The notes below the pieces were generated by a model. The model made no database searches. It was not told where the DNA came from and saw only the letters and a program-made list of their open reading frames with translations. A stretch of 64,000 nt of DNA from Reichenbachiella versicolor (GTDB lineage: Bacteria; Bacteroidota; Bacteroidia; Cytophagales; Cyclobacteriaceae), in contig NZ_QFZQ01000006.1 in the NCBI RefSeq assembly GCF_003171675.1, positions 1 through 64,000 on the forward strand, given 5' to 3'. Below are positions 46,299 to 53,406 of this stretch, in pieces (within the stretch, counting starts at the first letter, position 1; each line of letters begins with the position of its first letter). The position numbers and the translations under genes are program-made.

Positions 46299-46466
46299 CA
46301 TAACATACAACTAGATTATCATAATCTACTTCCGAATAACCATAACATAAATCTACACTATCATAATACACAACTTGATTACCATAATAATCATCTCATT
46401 TATCATAATACAAATACTTAAATCCATAACACACTCCTATACTGTCATAAGTTAAGTCTCAACCCC
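46236..46466. repeat. Tandem array, 11 units with exact 21-bp period
   Basis: CATAA starts at 46278, 46299, 46320, 46341, 46362, 46383, 46404, 46425 and 46446, each exactly 21 bases apart. Two variant units (AATAA) precede at 46236 and 46257 in the same phase. The unit begins CATAAYAYAAATCTW and tends to end in TAY; the rest is degenerate. 21 bp is two helical turns, so all cores face the same side of the DNA. It lies about 340 bases before the KAP NTPase start. Confidence 0.85.
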
Positions 46467-46622
46467 AAAAACCTGTATCTGCTAGAGCATAAGACGTTTT
46501 GTCTCTTTGCTAAAGCTCTACAACCAAGCTCCGGCACTGGAAAAGACTCTCAAAGCGTTGTTTAACATGCTGACTGCACATAGACAGATAGCAGGAACTC
46601 CTGAGCTAGACACCGCTTTCAA

Positions 46623-46682
46623 TGAATTGTCTACTTTGGTAAATAGCTATTAGCAGTTTTTAGCTGAAACATGTATGTTTCA
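46623..46682. repeat. Second block of the duplicated leader, copy C
   Basis: Aligns with 40991-41050 at about 70-75% identity. It ends about 125 bases before the KAP NTPase start and may contain its promoter. Confidence 0.6.
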
Positions 46683-46808
46683 GGGTTTAAGTGATTAAAC
46701 CCACTTTATCCTCCATTAGAAAACTTTCCATAGACTGAACAACTTCAAGTCAGTCGTTTCACTAGCTTTATAATGTAATTAACGACTCGAAGGCATAAAG
46801 AATTGAAA

Positions 46809-49721
46809 ATGCGAAACCAATTAATACTAGCTACACTCACAGATGAGCAGTGCATAGGGATGGTCAAAGACCTGTTAGAGGCTAAAACAGGACTGGAATT
46901 TCAGCCTCCAATAGAATCAGCTATTAGACCAAGCCTAATTTCTGTTACCAATACCAATGATGGAGACAAAGCATTTTCTTATCAGGCAATGGTAGAGATT
47001 GAAAATGATTTATCTATTAACACGAACAAAGTTGAAGAGATCATTAATCGAGTAAATAATTTCATTAAAGCACGTGAACCAAAACACTTTTACTTATTTC
47101 TTCTTCAACCAGTATCTCAAATTGTCAATGACAATCTAACTTCAGGTCTCAATGAAATTATACCGGAAGCCTTCACAATTTGGGATAATGATTTGATTCA
47201 AGATTCACTAAACGAATATCCTCAAATCAAGAAAAAATGGAATATTAAAGAATATGGTCACCAAACGACATCAGACTTTGAAACCATTTATGAAAACCAA
47301 AAATTCTTTCTAACAGATCATATATGGGGTAGCCAGAATAAGCTTAATCATTTTATTCTAACTAAGTCGTGGCAATATCAATTTCCATCCACCAATAGAG
47401 GAACCTGGTCTCAAATAGCCAATGGCGACATAATTATCCTTAAGTCAACGAATAATACTGGAAAGAATCTAGCAATTGAGGTAGTTGCGATAGGTGTAGT
47501 TGCAGGACCATGGCTCCAAAAAAACAGTGTAAAGGTCAATTGGAGTGAACCTTTCAATTCAAGGATATTATTACCTAAAGAAGAGGTCTATTCTAATTCA
47601 ATATTGCTTCTGTCTGAATTTCAGAAAAAACAAGTTTTAGATTTACTCTATGAAGTAAACGGCAGTATCAAAAACACCATAGTCGATCTTTCAAAAAACG
47701 TCTCAAAACTGTATGGTTTGAATTCTCGTGAGGGACTTCTTACTGTCATCAAATTAAACGAAGTTCAACAAAAAGATTTCTGGTGGATTTCCTGCAAAGA
47801 ACAATTCCAAGATATTACATACAATAAAGAATATGGTATCAAACTTTCTATTGGACAAAAAACACCTAAAAAAGGAGAGTTAGCATTCTTTGCTATACTC
47901 TCTCCTCATTCAACTGTAGATGGTGTAGTGGAAATCAAAAGATATACAGATGGAACCTTGTTTTTTCATTTCATTTATCTGTTTGACAACAAGCCAAACG
48001 CTACAAACTTGATAAGTAAAATAGAAGGTATTGAGAATATTGAAATTTCGTCTAATACAGTACTTCATACTCCTTTTGAGATATTCGATAAACTTCTGGA
48101 ATTGACAGAAATTGGGACTAAGAAAGAAGAATCCAAAGACAACATTCCATTCCACCTTGATCAAGTAGAAGTAACAGATAGATTAAATAGAGAGTCTGTC
48201 GCCAAGTCTCTCTCTCGCTTACTGAACCGAAATATCTTCAACAAGAAAAACACAGCTAACAGGGACAGGGCTTTTATGGTTCATTTACAAGGTGCATGGG
48301 GGGAAGGAAAGTCTACTTTTCTAAATCTTCTTACTGATCAATTAGGCACAGATGAAAATAAGTGGATAGTTGTGAACTTCAATGCATGGCAAAGCCAACA
48401 TATAAGCCCTCCCTGGTGGACGTTTTTGAGCACAATTTACAATGGGGTCAAAGGAGAACTAGGAGGGTTTCCATACAATTGTCTAATAAGGATAAAGGAA
48501 TGTTGCAGACGAGTTTTTTGGTATAAGAGTTTTTACAAGATTATTCTATTGCTTTTTACAGCGGGTTGCATCTGGGCTTTGTATCACTTCCGGTCTTCTC
48601 TTTTTGAGTTTGCTAGGCCATTAGCGTCAAGTGATAATCATGACACATCTACCATAGGTTTCGATGTGAAGCTTTTTAAAGAAATAATCATTGCTTTTGG
48701 TGCTATTGTAGGTGCTGTATATTCATTTGGTAAGTTTCTAGCTGATCCTATGTTTTTGACTAGCTCAGAATCTGCCAAGACCTTCATGGAACACGCTACT
48801 GACCCAATGAAAAAGGTCAAATCTCATTTTGAATCATTGGTTCATGACGTAGATAGATCTGGTAAACATTTGGCAATTTATATAGATGATTTAGATAGAT
48901 GTAATGCTGAATTTACTGTTGAACTACTTGAAGGAATACAAACCCTGTTTACAGACAAGAAGGTTCTTTATGTGGTAGCTGGTGATAGACAATGGATAAG
49001 TACATGTTTTGAAAACCACTACAAAGACTACAGAGAAGTAGTTCAGCAACCTGCTCAAAAGTTAGGTTATTTATTCTTAGAGAAAGCATTTCAGCTTTCA
49101 TTGAGATTGCCAAAAGTATCAGGAGACGTGAAGAAAGAATATTGGCGCTTCATTCTAAATATTCAGGAACAAGAAGTTGAAAAGAGAGTCGAGATAACTA
49201 AAGACGAACGTCAAGAGATTATTCAGGAATTCAAAAAAACGGTGCCAATTGGCGAAACAATCACAACAGAGAAAAGAGAGGAGTTTAAAAAAAAGTACCA
49301 GCTTGAAGATCATCAAGCGGCAGACATTTTTGTGGAAGCATTAGACGAAGATCAGGAAGATATCAAACACATCTTGCAAGATCATCATGAACTAATTGAT
49401 GCCAATCCTAGAGGAATAAAACGACTAGCGAACCAGTATAACATCTATCGAAATACTTTAATCGTGGAGGATAAGGAATTCGATAAAAATAAACTCTTTC
49501 GTTGGCTAATGCTTCAAAACAAATACCCAATGTTTACAGACTGGGTGGAACACAATCTTCACAATCTACGATCTGAGTTCAAATTACCTGAGGAGTTTAA
49601 ATCATTAGAAAATGATAGTTTCTGGCAATTACTGATGATCGACAAAGAAGGCGAAAAAGGAGGTAGAATAGAAATGGATGAAATAGCAATGTTTATTGGA
49701 TCTGAAACCACCGTGAATTAA
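46809..49721 (+). CDS. KAP-family P-loop NTPase with membrane segments, probable defence protein
   Basis: About 970 aa; I prefer the ATG at 46809 over the TTG at 46803. The N-terminal ~400 residues hold an uncharacterised domain and a possible PUA/EVE-like segment (GDIIILKSTN ... AIEVVAIGVVAG, about 205-240). The KAP NTPase follows: Walker A in GAWGEGKST (about 495), two hydrophobic segments inserted in the fold (FYKIILLLFTAGCIWALY near 577; IIIAFGAIVGAVYSF near 623), Walker B in IYIDDLDRC (about 692) and VVAGDRQWI after it. KAP NTPases occur in phage-defence loci and often sit on the membrane. No partner gene is obvious; it is bounded by repeat elements on both sides. Confidence 0.85.
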   Translation: MRNQLILATLTDEQCIGMVKDLLEAKTGLEFQPPIESAIRPSLISVTNTNDGDKAFSYQAMVEIENDLSINTNKVEEIINRVNNFIKAREPKHFYLFLLQPVSQIVNDNLTSGLNEIIPEAFTIWDNDLIQDSLNEYPQIKKKWNIKEYGHQTTSDFETIYENQKFFLTDHIWGSQNKLNHFILTKSWQYQFPSTNRGTWSQIANGDIIILKSTNNTGKNLAIEVVAIGVVAGPWLQKNSVKVNWSEPFNSRILLPKEEVYSNSILLLSEFQKKQVLDLLYEVNGSIKNTIVDLSKNVSKLYGLNSREGLLTVIKLNEVQQKDFWWISCKEQFQDITYNKEYGIKLSIGQKTPKKGELAFFAILSPHSTVDGVVEIKRYTDGTLFFHFIYLFDNKPNATNLISKIEGIENIEISSNTVLHTPFEIFDKLLELTEIGTKKEESKDNIPFHLDQVEVTDRLNRESVAKSLSRLLNRNIFNKKNTANRDRAFMVHLQGAWGEGKSTFLNLLTDQLGTDENKWIVVNFNAWQSQHISPPWWTFLSTIYNGVKGELGGFPYNCLIRIKECCRRVFWYKSFYKIILLLFTAGCIWALYHFRSSLFEFARPLASSDNHDTSTIGFDVKLFKEIIIAFGAIVGAVYSFGKFLADPMFLTSSESAKTFMEHATDPMKKVKSHFESLVHDVDRSGKHLAIYIDDLDRCNAEFTVELLEGIQTLFTDKKVLYVVAGDRQWISTCFENHYKDYREVVQQPAQKLGYLFLEKAFQLSLRLPKVSGDVKKEYWRFILNIQEQEVEKRVEITKDERQEIIQEFKKTVPIGETITTEKREEFKKKYQLEDHQAADIFVEALDEDQEDIKHILQDHHELIDANPRGIKRLANQYNIYRNTLIVEDKEFDKNKLFRWLMLQNKYPMFTDWVEHNLHNLRSEFKLPEEFKSLENDSFWQLLMIDKEGEKGGRIEMDEIAMFIGSETTVN

Positions 49722-49774
49722 ATTCTTATAAATGAATTGTATTCCGCTCCATAGTAATTGCTAGATAACTCTCT

Positions 49775-49816
49775 ATAAGCAAAGGTTTCAATCCCAAAAC
49801 ATTTACGATCGAGCGG
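49775..49816. repeat. Solo right end of the MITE-like element, copy D
   Basis: 42 bases aligning without gaps with 40951-40992 and 51289-51330 (core AGGTTTCAATC, then AAAACATTT and GATCGAGCGG). It lies in the gap between the KAP NTPase and the nucleotidyltransferase-HEPN gene. Confidence 0.75.
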
Positions 49817-49860
49817 GAATAGGCTGCCGCTATATGGAATAAAGTATACCACAAAAACAA

Positions 49861-50769
49861 TTGAACCAAATAATCCCTTACTTTGCATTTGTGAACGAAT
49901 TATTAGATCATTTACCCCGTACCAAACAAGAAGAATTAGAACAGCTTACCGAGCTACTTTCTGCCTTTAAGGAAGTCGAAATGGTCCTTCTCTTTGGTAG
50001 CTATGCACGGGGTAACTGGGTAGAAGATAGCTATGTAGATAAAGGAACTACCTACGAATACCGAAGCGATTTTGATATTTTAGTAGTGCTCACTCATGAA
50101 GACTTGCACCAGAAGTTTCGAATAGAAGACAAAGTAAAGATTGACCTCGTAGCTACTAGAAAAGTCAACACGCCTATCAGCCTGATCTTTCATGGTATCA
50201 AACAGTTGAACACCTCCTTGGCGATGGGCAACTACTTCTTCCGTGACATCAAAGAAGAGGGAAAAGTCCTTTACGATTCTGAAAAGTTCAAGCTCGCCAC
50301 TCCAAAAAAACTAACAGAGAAACAATACCAGCAAAAAGCACAAGAGTACTTTGATCAGTGGTTTGAGAGTGCCAATGAATTTCTAATTGACTTCAGCAAT
50401 GCTTTGAATAGGAATAGCTTAAAAAAAGCTGCTTTTGAACTACATCAGGCTACAGAGCGCTATTACACCACTATTCTACTAGTATTCACTGATTACCGTC
50501 CTAAAGACCACAACCTAGAAAATCTTGGTATAAGAGTAGCCATGTGTGATAAGCGGTTTGCTGTTTTCCCTCAGAATACGGATGAGGAAAAGAGGTTGTT
50601 TGAACTCCTTAAAAAAGCTTACATTGATGCTCGCTACAAGATGGATGAGTATTCTATCATCAAATCAGAGCTTGAATACCTTGCTGATAAAGTCAATCAA
50701 CTCAAGCAACTCACCGATCAGATATGTAAGAAGAAAATACAGGAGATCGGATCAAATACAGAAATATGA
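49861..50769 (+). CDS. Fused nucleotidyltransferase (MNT)-HEPN domain protein
   Basis: A 302-aa protein; the start is a TTG (49861), as no ATG precedes the conserved core in frame. The N-terminal MNT domain shows LLFGSYARG (G46, S47) and SDFDILVVL (D70, D72). The C-terminal HEPN domain (about 160-295) is helical with HQATERYYTT and YRPKDHNLENLG. Separate MNT and HEPN proteins form toxin-antitoxin pairs in which MNT AMPylates or otherwise blocks the HEPN RNase; here both are on one chain. Its stop overlaps the start of the next gene by 4 bases (ATGA), so they are cotranscribed. Confidence 0.88.
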   Translation: MNQIIPYFAFVNELLDHLPRTKQEELEQLTELLSAFKEVEMVLLFGSYARGNWVEDSYVDKGTTYEYRSDFDILVVLTHEDLHQKFRIEDKVKIDLVATRKVNTPISLIFHGIKQLNTSLAMGNYFFRDIKEEGKVLYDSEKFKLATPKKLTEKQYQQKAQEYFDQWFESANEFLIDFSNALNRNSLKKAAFELHQATERYYTTILLVFTDYRPKDHNLENLGIRVAMCDKRFAVFPQNTDEEKRLFELLKKAYIDARYKMDEYSIIKSELEYLADKVNQLKQLTDQICKKKIQEIGSNTEI

Positions 50770-51257
50770 GCTCTATAAAAATTACGAAATACCATTATCT
50801 CATTGCCTTTGTCCTATTAATTAATACTGCTTTTGGTCAAAATACAAAACAGACAAAAATGGAACAACTGAACTTTATGGTTGGCGAATGGATTGGGACA
50901 TCTAAAGTTTACGAAGATGGTATTGTCTCCAGACAAGGTTCTGCTTATCAAAAAATAAGTTATGATCTGGACAAGAGTATTTTGGTTATTGAATTAAACA
51001 CCGAGTTGCTTCAGTTGCACACAATAATCTATTATGACGAAAAAGATAGTAAATACTATTACTACCCCTTTTCAAAAAGAGGTGTATCCAAATATACTGC
51101 GGAGTATAAGAATGGTCAATTAATAGTGTGGAGTAATGAGACAAATCGATTTACTTTCAGTAGAACTTCGGACGGTGGTTTTAGAGAATACGGAGAGCAA
51201 CTAATTGACGGAAAATGGACAAAATATTTTGAGGATACTTTTAAAAATTCTCAATAA
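50766..51257 (+). CDS. Small secreted protein, DUF1579-like
   Basis: A 163-aa protein with a signal peptide (to about NTAFGQ). MEQLNFMVGEWIGTSKVYEDG and IIYYDEKDSKYYYYPFSKRG resemble the DUF1579/lipocalin-like beta-barrel pattern. The role is unknown. It overlaps the nucleotidyltransferase-HEPN gene by 4 bases, which is odd for a secreted protein beside a cytoplasmic toxin-like enzyme; it could be an unrelated cargo gene captured in the same transcript. Confidence 0.65.
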   Translation: MSSIKITKYHYLIAFVLLINTAFGQNTKQTKMEQLNFMVGEWIGTSKVYEDGIVSRQGSAYQKISYDLDKSILVIELNTELLQLHTIIYYDEKDSKYYYYPFSKRGVSKYTAEYKNGQLIVWSNETNRFTFSRTSDGGFREYGEQLIDGKWTKYFEDTFKNSQ

Positions 51258-51288
51258 AAGAACTCATCACAATACGATAATTCCCTTT

Positions 51289-51330
51289 AGGCATAGGTTT
51301 CAATCGCAAAACATTTGCGATCGAGCGGCA
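51289..51330. repeat. Solo right end of the MITE-like element, copy E
   Basis: 42 bases, the best-preserved copy, with a perfect 7-bp inverted repeat (TCGCAAA-ACA-TTTGCGA). It lies between the secreted-protein gene and the toxin-antitoxin pair. Confidence 0.75.
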
Positions 51331-51353
51331 CCGGCAAGAGTCTTTGCTTGGAT

Positions 51354-51656
51354 TTAATCTATGTCTTTGCTTGGATTGACACTAGTATGATAGACTTGCA
51401 ATACAACAATTTTATCTTCTCGTACTTGATAAACAACTCTATAACTCCATCTAAAGAATCTCCTAATACTCCCATTATTGTTAGGGTAATATTCGTCTAG
51501 TTGATATAGATAAGGGTTCTTAGCTAGTTTTTTAGAGGTTTGGATGATCTCTTTTTTGACTTTATTGGCACTAGAGGGAGATTCTTTTTCGATAGTAGAA
51601 CAGTAATAGTCCAAAGATGCTCTGGCTATATTAGTCCACTCAACCTTTTTACTCAC
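51354..51656 (-). CDS. ParE/RelE-superfamily toxin
   Basis: A 100-aa toxin-type protein. VEWTNIARASLDYYC, the helix around KKEIIQTSKKLAKNPYLYQ and the C-terminal beta segment RRFFRWSYRVVYQV ... VLQVYHT are typical of the ParE/RelE fold. It overlaps the upstream antitoxin gene by 4 bases. Members of this family poison gyrase or ribosomal mRNA; sequence alone does not say which. It appears intact. Confidence 0.88.
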   Translation of the reverse strand: MSKKVEWTNIARASLDYYCSTIEKESPSSANKVKKEIIQTSKKLAKNPYLYQLDEYYPNNNGSIRRFFRWSYRVVYQVREDKIVVLQVYHTSVNPSKDID

Positions 51657-51901
51657 AGACCTTTTTCCATTTCTTCGATTGACACAGTTCCTCCATTATT
51701 AGCTTCATTGATTGCTGCATCAACATCCACTTTATATCCCTCCTGATTTAGCGCACGACCATCAGCGGTATAAGCTACTATCTTATTTTCCTTTTTGAGA
51801 AGGTCCGAGACATACTTCTTGATTTTAGATAAAGTCTGGATGTCATCCGTTTCTGCGATGTAGTGATGTAAACCTGATTTGATTTCTGCTATACTCTCCA
51901 T
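51653..51901 (-). CDS. Antitoxin of the ParE/RelE-type pair
   Basis: An 82-aa acidic protein, first gene of the operon and overlapping the toxin start by 4 bases, the usual antitoxin-first order. The N-terminal helix (ESIAEIKSGLHHYIAETDD) and C-terminal acidic tail (DVDAAINEANNGGTVSIEEMEKGL) resemble antitoxins paired with ParE-like toxins in Bacteroidota. A DNA-binding fold is not evident from the short sequence. Function is inferred from the partner. Confidence 0.8.
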   Translation of the reverse strand: MESIAEIKSGLHHYIAETDDIQTLSKIKKYVSDLLKKENKIVAYTADGRALNQEGYKVDVDAAINEANNGGTVSIEEMEKGL

Positions 51902-52248
51902 ATCGTACTGTTTGTTACAACGATAACGATTTATTTCATTATTTATATTAATCGCAGTTGATGATATTTGTTTAATTCCTTCTTAGAAGAGTTATCTCTA
52001 TGACGACAACAATTAATGGCGGGCTCTAATGACCATATAGAATGAGAAACTTTTAGCCACCTAAAAAAACAAAATACCCTTGAAAATCTACCGATTAACA
52101 AGGGTTTTGGTACTACAAACAGGGCGATACTCGAACGCAAGAGTCAAGGAAGACATGCAGTTAATTGAGCGGTTGTATTCTAAAATTATGATTGAGGCTG
52201 CTTAGATTTATTCGGAGTAAAAATATGTAGCCCACCTATTCGGTGAGA
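51902..52248. other. Non-coding stretch between the two toxin-antitoxin operons
   Basis: About 350 bases. It holds the promoter of the leftward ParE operon and the terminator at 52076-52107. A 65-codon open frame (51943-52140, minus) has no family likeness and I do not call it. Confidence 0.4.
52076..52107 (-). terminator. Terminator after the DUF433/PIN operon
   Basis: Stem ACCCTTG / CAAGGGT with a 16-base loop. The minus strand continues ATTTTGTTTTTTT, a good T-tract for leftward transcripts; the plus strand has a shorter TTTT. Confidence 0.65.
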
Positions 52249-52584
52249 TCAGAAAATTTGTAGAACGCCAATTTCATTGTCTTCATAAAAAGCCGAAACA
52301 TCGGACTTCCTTTTTATCAACAAATCAGCAATAGATTGAGTGCTTTGATTTCCGGTTCGCAGTAAAATAACCTTGGGAGGAACCCCCTTACTCAAAAGTA
52401 GGTTAAGGAAATCTTCATCATTCGTTATGATAATCAATTCATGTTTTTGAGCATGTTCCCAAATCTCCATATCCTTTGCTGGATACTTTGGCAATGCGTT
52501 ATCAACATGAAAAACTTCATCGAAGTGGGGATTCAATTTTTTAATGAGTCTTCAAGATAGGTTAGCATCCAAAAGCAACTTCAT
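52249..52584 (-). pseudogene. PIN-like toxin (DUF5615) broken by an in-frame TGA
   Basis: From the ATG at 52584 the minus strand reads MKLLLDANLS, then TGA (52552-52554), then RLIKKLNPHFDEVFHV and on to IGVLQIF. The family sequence at this point is typically LLLDANLSWRL, so the TGA replaces a Trp codon (TGG). The rest keeps the DUF5615 features, including NDEDFLNLL. The ATG is directly adjacent to the stop of the DUF433 gene, the usual antitoxin-toxin order. The first catalytic Asp lies before the stop, so an internal restart would give an inactive product. It is probably a recent inactivating mutation. Confidence 0.8.
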
Positions 52585-52812
52585 CTATGCTGCGATGATC
52601 TTGATAATTTGTTCCCTATGAGCAGCGAAAGACAAACTCGCTCTGATGTGCTCTTGCTTAAGTTTGGGGTAATCTTCCAAAATATCTTGTTCACTCATAC
52701 CAGATGCCAACCAGTTGAGAATATCAGATATAGCTATTCTGGTTCCTTTGATACAAGGCTTCCCAAATCTTACTTCTGGATCAATTGATATGTATCGAGC
52801 AATATTATTCAC
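52585..52812 (-). CDS. DUF433-family antitoxin
   Basis: A 75-aa protein starting with GTG (52812). RYISIDPEVRFGKPCIKGTRIAISDILNWL is the classic DUF433 signature (GKPCIKGTRI), a winged-helix-like DNA-binding fold. DUF433 proteins are paired with DUF5615 PIN-like toxins and are thought to act as antitoxins and autorepressors. The toxin gene follows with no gap. It appears intact although its partner is broken. Confidence 0.9.
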   Translation of the reverse strand: MNNIARYISIDPEVRFGKPCIKGTRIAISDILNWLASGMSEQDILEDYPKLKQEHIRASLSFAAHREQIIKIIAA

Positions 52813-52910
52813 TATGTAAAAGTACGAAAATTCTCTATTACATGTTCTTTAAAGAATCTGACTAAAATCTGACAACTATATTGCAGTTGATCTTTACCTG
52901 AATTGAAACA

Positions 52911-52942
52911 AAAAGCCAGACAAAATTGTCTGGCTTTTTTTG
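52911..52942 (-). terminator. Rho-independent terminator of tRNA-Leu
   Basis: AAAAGCCAGACA / TGTCTGGCTTTT around AAAT, immediately past the 3' end of the leftward tRNA gene, with T-tracts on both strands. Confidence 0.85.
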
Positions 52943-53024
52943 TACCTAGGGCCGGAATCGAACCGGCACTTCCGAAGAAACTGGTGTTTGAGACCAGCGC
53001 GTCTACCAGTTCCGCCACCTAGGC
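52943..53024 (-). tRNA. tRNA-Leu (anticodon CAA)
   Basis: The minus strand folds as a class II tRNA: acceptor GCCTAGG / CCTAGGT with discriminator A, anticodon stem CTGGT / ACCAG with loop CTCAAAC (anticodon CAA, reads UUG), a short variable arm and T-arm GCCGGTTCGATTCCGGC. Length is 82 nt. CCA is not encoded. It marks the boundary between the accessory island and core genome. No repeat of its 3' end was found nearby, so an att pair is not shown. Confidence 0.95.
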
Positions 53025-53109
53025 ATTTTTACTATTCTGGTAGTGCCCTTTCTGAAAAGGGATGCAAACATATTTAAAGATTTTGGATTAGTCAATAGTC
53101 AGTTAACAA

Positions 53110-53406
53110 TCAGTCTATTTTTCTATTGACACTATAGGAATTCGCCGAAGCTGGCTTAGCTAGTAAAGCCTTTATTTGCGGCCATACCCCTCTGAAAAAT
53201 AGCGAGTTTCTATAGTTATTGAGATCCTCTTCTGACTCCCAATAGCTATAGGTGATTACATGAGATTTTTTATGAACATCTTCTAGTATCTCTAGATGAG
53301 TACATCCCGGTTGATTTCTAATCTTCACTCCTACCTCGTCTAGCAAGCCAAAAAACTTCTCTTTGCCTCCATCTACAAAGTCAAGTCGTACTATACGTAC
53401 TATCAT
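53110..53406 (-). CDS. Antibiotic biosynthesis monooxygenase (ABM) family protein
   Basis: A 98-aa ferredoxin-like-fold protein: IVRIVRLDFVDGGKEKFFGLLDEV, GCTHLEILED, SHVITYSYWESEEDLNNYRNS and FFRGVWPQIKALL are typical of ABM-domain proteins (small monooxygenases or heme-degrading relatives). It overlaps the SAM hydroxide adenosyltransferase gene by 4 bases and is downstream of it, a pairing I believe is common in Bacteroidota. The function is unknown. Confidence 0.85.
   Translation of the reverse strand: MIVRIVRLDFVDGGKEKFFGLLDEVGVKIRNQPGCTHLEILEDVHKKSHVITYSYWESEEDLNNYRNSLFFRGVWPQIKALLAKPASANSYSVNRKID

Noticed and set aside
46236-46466. CRISPR array at the 21-bp repeats
   Set aside because: The period is only 21 bp, there are no unique spacers between long identical repeats, and no cas genes are present.
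51943-52140. A 65-codon open frame on the minus strand
   Set aside because: It crosses the terminator at 52076-52107 and shows no family likeness.
52249-52584. TGA read as tryptophan (alternative genetic code or recoding)
   Set aside because: All other genes in the window end normally and have no in-frame TGA, so a single nonsense change is the simpler reading.
52812-53018. A 68-codon open frame over the tRNA-Leu gene
   Set aside because: It is a translation of the tRNA and its terminator.
52943-53024. Proven integration site (att) at the tRNA-Leu 3' end
   Set aside because: I found no second copy of the tRNA 3' end in the window and no integrase gene, so integration at the tRNA is only a possibility.
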